From: Methylomonas sp.
Lineage (GTDB): Bacteria > Pseudomonadota > Gammaproteobacteria > Methylococcales > Methylomonadaceae
Reading direction: 5' to 3'
DNA: 6,832 nucleotides
Assembly: GCA_028688235.1 (NCBI GenBank)
Contig: JAQTYP010000187.1
Span: 1-6,832, forward strand
Shown piece by piece: positions 5,344-6,832 of this stretch (the stretch's first letter is position 1; each line of letters begins with the position of its first letter). The notes below the pieces were generated by a model, which was not told the origin of the DNA, made no database searches, and worked only from the letters and a program-made list of their open reading frames with translations. Both the position numbers and the translations under genes were made by a program.

Positions 5344-6468
5344 ATGACGACTAAGCCTATGACACCCGATTTTTCCGAATTGCCGGCTTGCGGCGCGCGG
5401 CCGGATGAAGCCCAAATCCTGTCGCGCTTTCATTATGCCGCCAGGCAAGGCGGATTAAGGCATGCCTTGCCGACACCGTATGGAGGTTACGGCGACGGCT
5501 TTGCCGCACTGGTCCAAACCCATCGCCGCTTAGGCGAGGTCAGCCGCGATCCGGGTTTGGTGCTGGCGCTAAACGCCCATCTTTGGGGGGCCGTATTCCC
5601 TGTTCTTTTATACGGCGACGACTTTCAACGAGAGCATTTTCTGCCCGGCTTGATTGCGGGCGACTGGCTGGGCGGTCACGCGATCACGGAACCCGGTTGC
5701 GGCTCAGACGTGCAAGCCATGAGCTGCCGCGCCGAAGTCAATTCCCAAGGCTACGTATTGAATGGCGAGAAGCGCTACATCACCAACAGTCCATTGGCCG
5801 ACTGGCTGGTGATATACGCCAAATTGGACGGAAAAATCACTGCCTTTCTGGCTTCAGCGGAAGACCGGGGCTGTCGGTTCGGCCACGAAGGCGCACTGGA
5901 TGCTTGTCGCGGTAGCGCTACCGGTAGCGTGTTCCTGCAGGATTGCCATCTGAAAACCGACCGGCTACTCGGCAAAATCGGAGCCGGCGCGCAGATGATA
6001 CAAAAGGCGTTGGAATTAGAACGCGCCTTCGTATTTGCCGGCATTGCCGGGGTCATGCAATGGCAACTGGACGAAGTGGTCAAACACAGCCGGGAACGGC
6101 GTTCCGGCGGCGTGCATCTGGGTAAACATCAAGCCGTCAGCCACCGTATCGCCGATATGAAGCTGCGCCTGGATACCGTCGATTTGTGGTTAAACGAATG
6201 CGCACGTCTGGCCGATGCCGGGCAAAGACTGACACTGGCTTCCGCCCAGACCAAGCTCTACGCCGCGGAGGCCTTTCTGCAATCCAGCCTGGATGCCGTG
6301 CAAATCTTGGGCGCTTCAGGTTTGGAAACAGGTGGGAGCATGTTGGTCTTGGTTCAGGATGCGCTGGCCGGCCGGCTGTTTTCCGGTAGTTCGGAAGTGC
6401 AAAAAAATCTGATAGCCGCTTTGCTCGGCACCGGCGATGCCTACCGGGGTAGAGGCTCAGCGAGTTGA
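5344..6468 (+). CDS. Acyl-CoA dehydrogenase family flavoprotein
   Basis: Enzymes of this family use FAD to put a double bond alpha-beta to a thioester (acyl-CoA, or in some pathways an acyl carrier protein). The 374-residue product shows the family order: a helical N-terminal domain, shorter than usual at about 105 residues; the beta-domain signature HAITEPGCGSDV (112-123) and LNGEKRYITNS (139-149); then the helical C-terminal domain with GKHQAVSHRIADM (260-272), QILGASG (320-326) and RLFSGSSEVQKNLIA (344-358). Where short- and medium-chain enzymes carry the catalytic Glu (YEG near the C-terminus) there is Ser347. A Glu (E226, in LELER) sits where isovaleryl-CoA and long-chain dehydrogenases carry theirs. 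ATG at 5344 is used because the frame closes at a TAA at 5320 with no other start between; ATG at 5359 is an alternative. No good Shine-Dalgarno is visible. The substrate is unknown. Confidence 0.88.
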   Translation: MTTKPMTPDFSELPACGARPDEAQILSRFHYAARQGGLRHALPTPYGGYGDGFAALVQTHRRLGEVSRDPGLVLALNAHLWGAVFPVLLYGDDFQREHFLPGLIAGDWLGGHAITEPGCGSDVQAMSCRAEVNSQGYVLNGEKRYITNSPLADWLVIYAKLDGKITAFLASAEDRGCRFGHEGALDACRGSATGSVFLQDCHLKTDRLLGKIGAGAQMIQKALELERAFVFAGIAGVMQWQLDEVVKHSRERRSGGVHLGKHQAVSHRIADMKLRLDTVDLWLNECARLADAGQRLTLASAQTKLYAAEAFLQSSLDAVQILGASGLETGGSMLVLVQDALAGRLFSGSSEVQKNLIAALLGTGDAYRGRGSAS

Positions 6469-6528
6469 TCGATATCGTTCGCGCATAGCATGTCGAAATT
6501 TTTCGGCCTGTGGGCTACCAACTTAAGC

Positions 6529-6641
6529 CGGGACAGTCATAGGTTAAGCCGTTCGTGGTGAGCTTGTCGAACCATGAATGGCTTAACCGCTCACCCTTCG
6601 ACAAGCTCAGGACGAACGGTTAAGCCTCCCTCTTTGTCCCG
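6529..6641. repeat. Large nested palindrome of dispersed-repeat type
   Basis: The outermost arms are CGGGACA (6529-6535) and TGTCCCG (6635-6641). Inside are GGTTAAGCC (6542-6550), GGCTTAACC (6580-6588) and GGTTAAGCC (6618-6626). The core pair is CCGTTCGTGGTGAGCTTGTC on the left and GACAAGCTCAGGACGAACGG on the right, nearly exact reverse complements. Such TTCGACAAGCTCAGGACGAACG-type repeats are, from memory, dispersed in many proteobacterial genomes. It lies 60 bp after the acyl-CoA dehydrogenase stop and may act as a transcript end or stabiliser. Confidence 0.75.
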
Positions 6642-6832
6642 TTTTAAACGAGAAGCCGACCTGTGCGCGTGGTTTGGCCGAATGCGTTCCAAACTTTTGC
6701 TTTCGCCTAGGAGCCTGTCCGAGAATACCCTGGCAGGCAAGCTTCCAAGCAACCACTACCTAGCGACAGGGTGCTGGCACGCACGCAGACAACAACAATA
6801 ACAATACCATAAAAAACAATGCTCTATGTTAT
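6642..6832. other. Non-coding tail of the window
   Basis: No supportable gene was found here. The only small structure seen is the 11-bp palindrome CGTTTTAAACG just after the large palindrome (6640-6650). The last 45 bases are A-rich (AACAACAATAACAATACC) and could be the upstream region of a gene beyond the edge, but the ATG at 6819 has only a few codons after it and cannot be judged. Confidence 0.4.

Noticed and set aside
6574..6801. 75-codon + frame starting MNGLTAHPSTSSGRT
   Set aside because: Its start is a translation of the dispersed repeat, a common false gene call; the rest shows no coding character.

Overview
The window looks like accessory DNA from a gammaproteobacterium. It carries the 3' part of a type I-F CRISPR-Cas locus, an ISL3-family insertion-sequence end, several dispersed short palindromes and two divergent metabolic genes. 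A methanotroph-like host (Methylococcales) is only a guess, based on the style of the palindromes and the moderate-to-high GC of the metabolic genes; no sequence here fixes the genus.

Layout. Bases 1-211 are the end of an ISL3-type insertion sequence. The start of its transposase reads leftward out of the window, and an end-like inverted repeat closes at 211. Directly after it comes csy3 (cas7f), which has lost its normal start codon. csy3 overlaps cas6f (csy4) by ATGA. A leader of about 130 bp follows, then a CRISPR array with 17 identical 28-bp repeats and 16 spacers (1985-2974), all read on the + strand. csy1, csy2, cas1 and cas2-3 are not visible; csy1 and csy2 would be expected on the far side of the insertion sequence.

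Bases 2975-3770 hold a run of perfect hairpins, a frame-broken small gene on the - strand and a 95-bp compound palindrome. A secreted flavin amine-oxidase-like gene (3771-5195, -) and an acyl-CoA dehydrogenase family gene (5344-6468, +) diverge from a 148-bp intergenic region. The end of the window (6469-6832) has a large nested palindrome and no supportable gene.

How it works together. Csy3 would form the backbone of the Csy surveillance complex, and Cas6f would cut the array transcript at each repeat hairpin and stay bound to the crRNA 3' end. The array is tidy and orientated normally, but the insertion appears to have cut into the first codons of csy3 and separated it from csy1-csy2. Interference may therefore be impaired or depend on altered expression, while crRNA processing could persist. 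The two metabolic genes have no evident link to the CRISPR locus.
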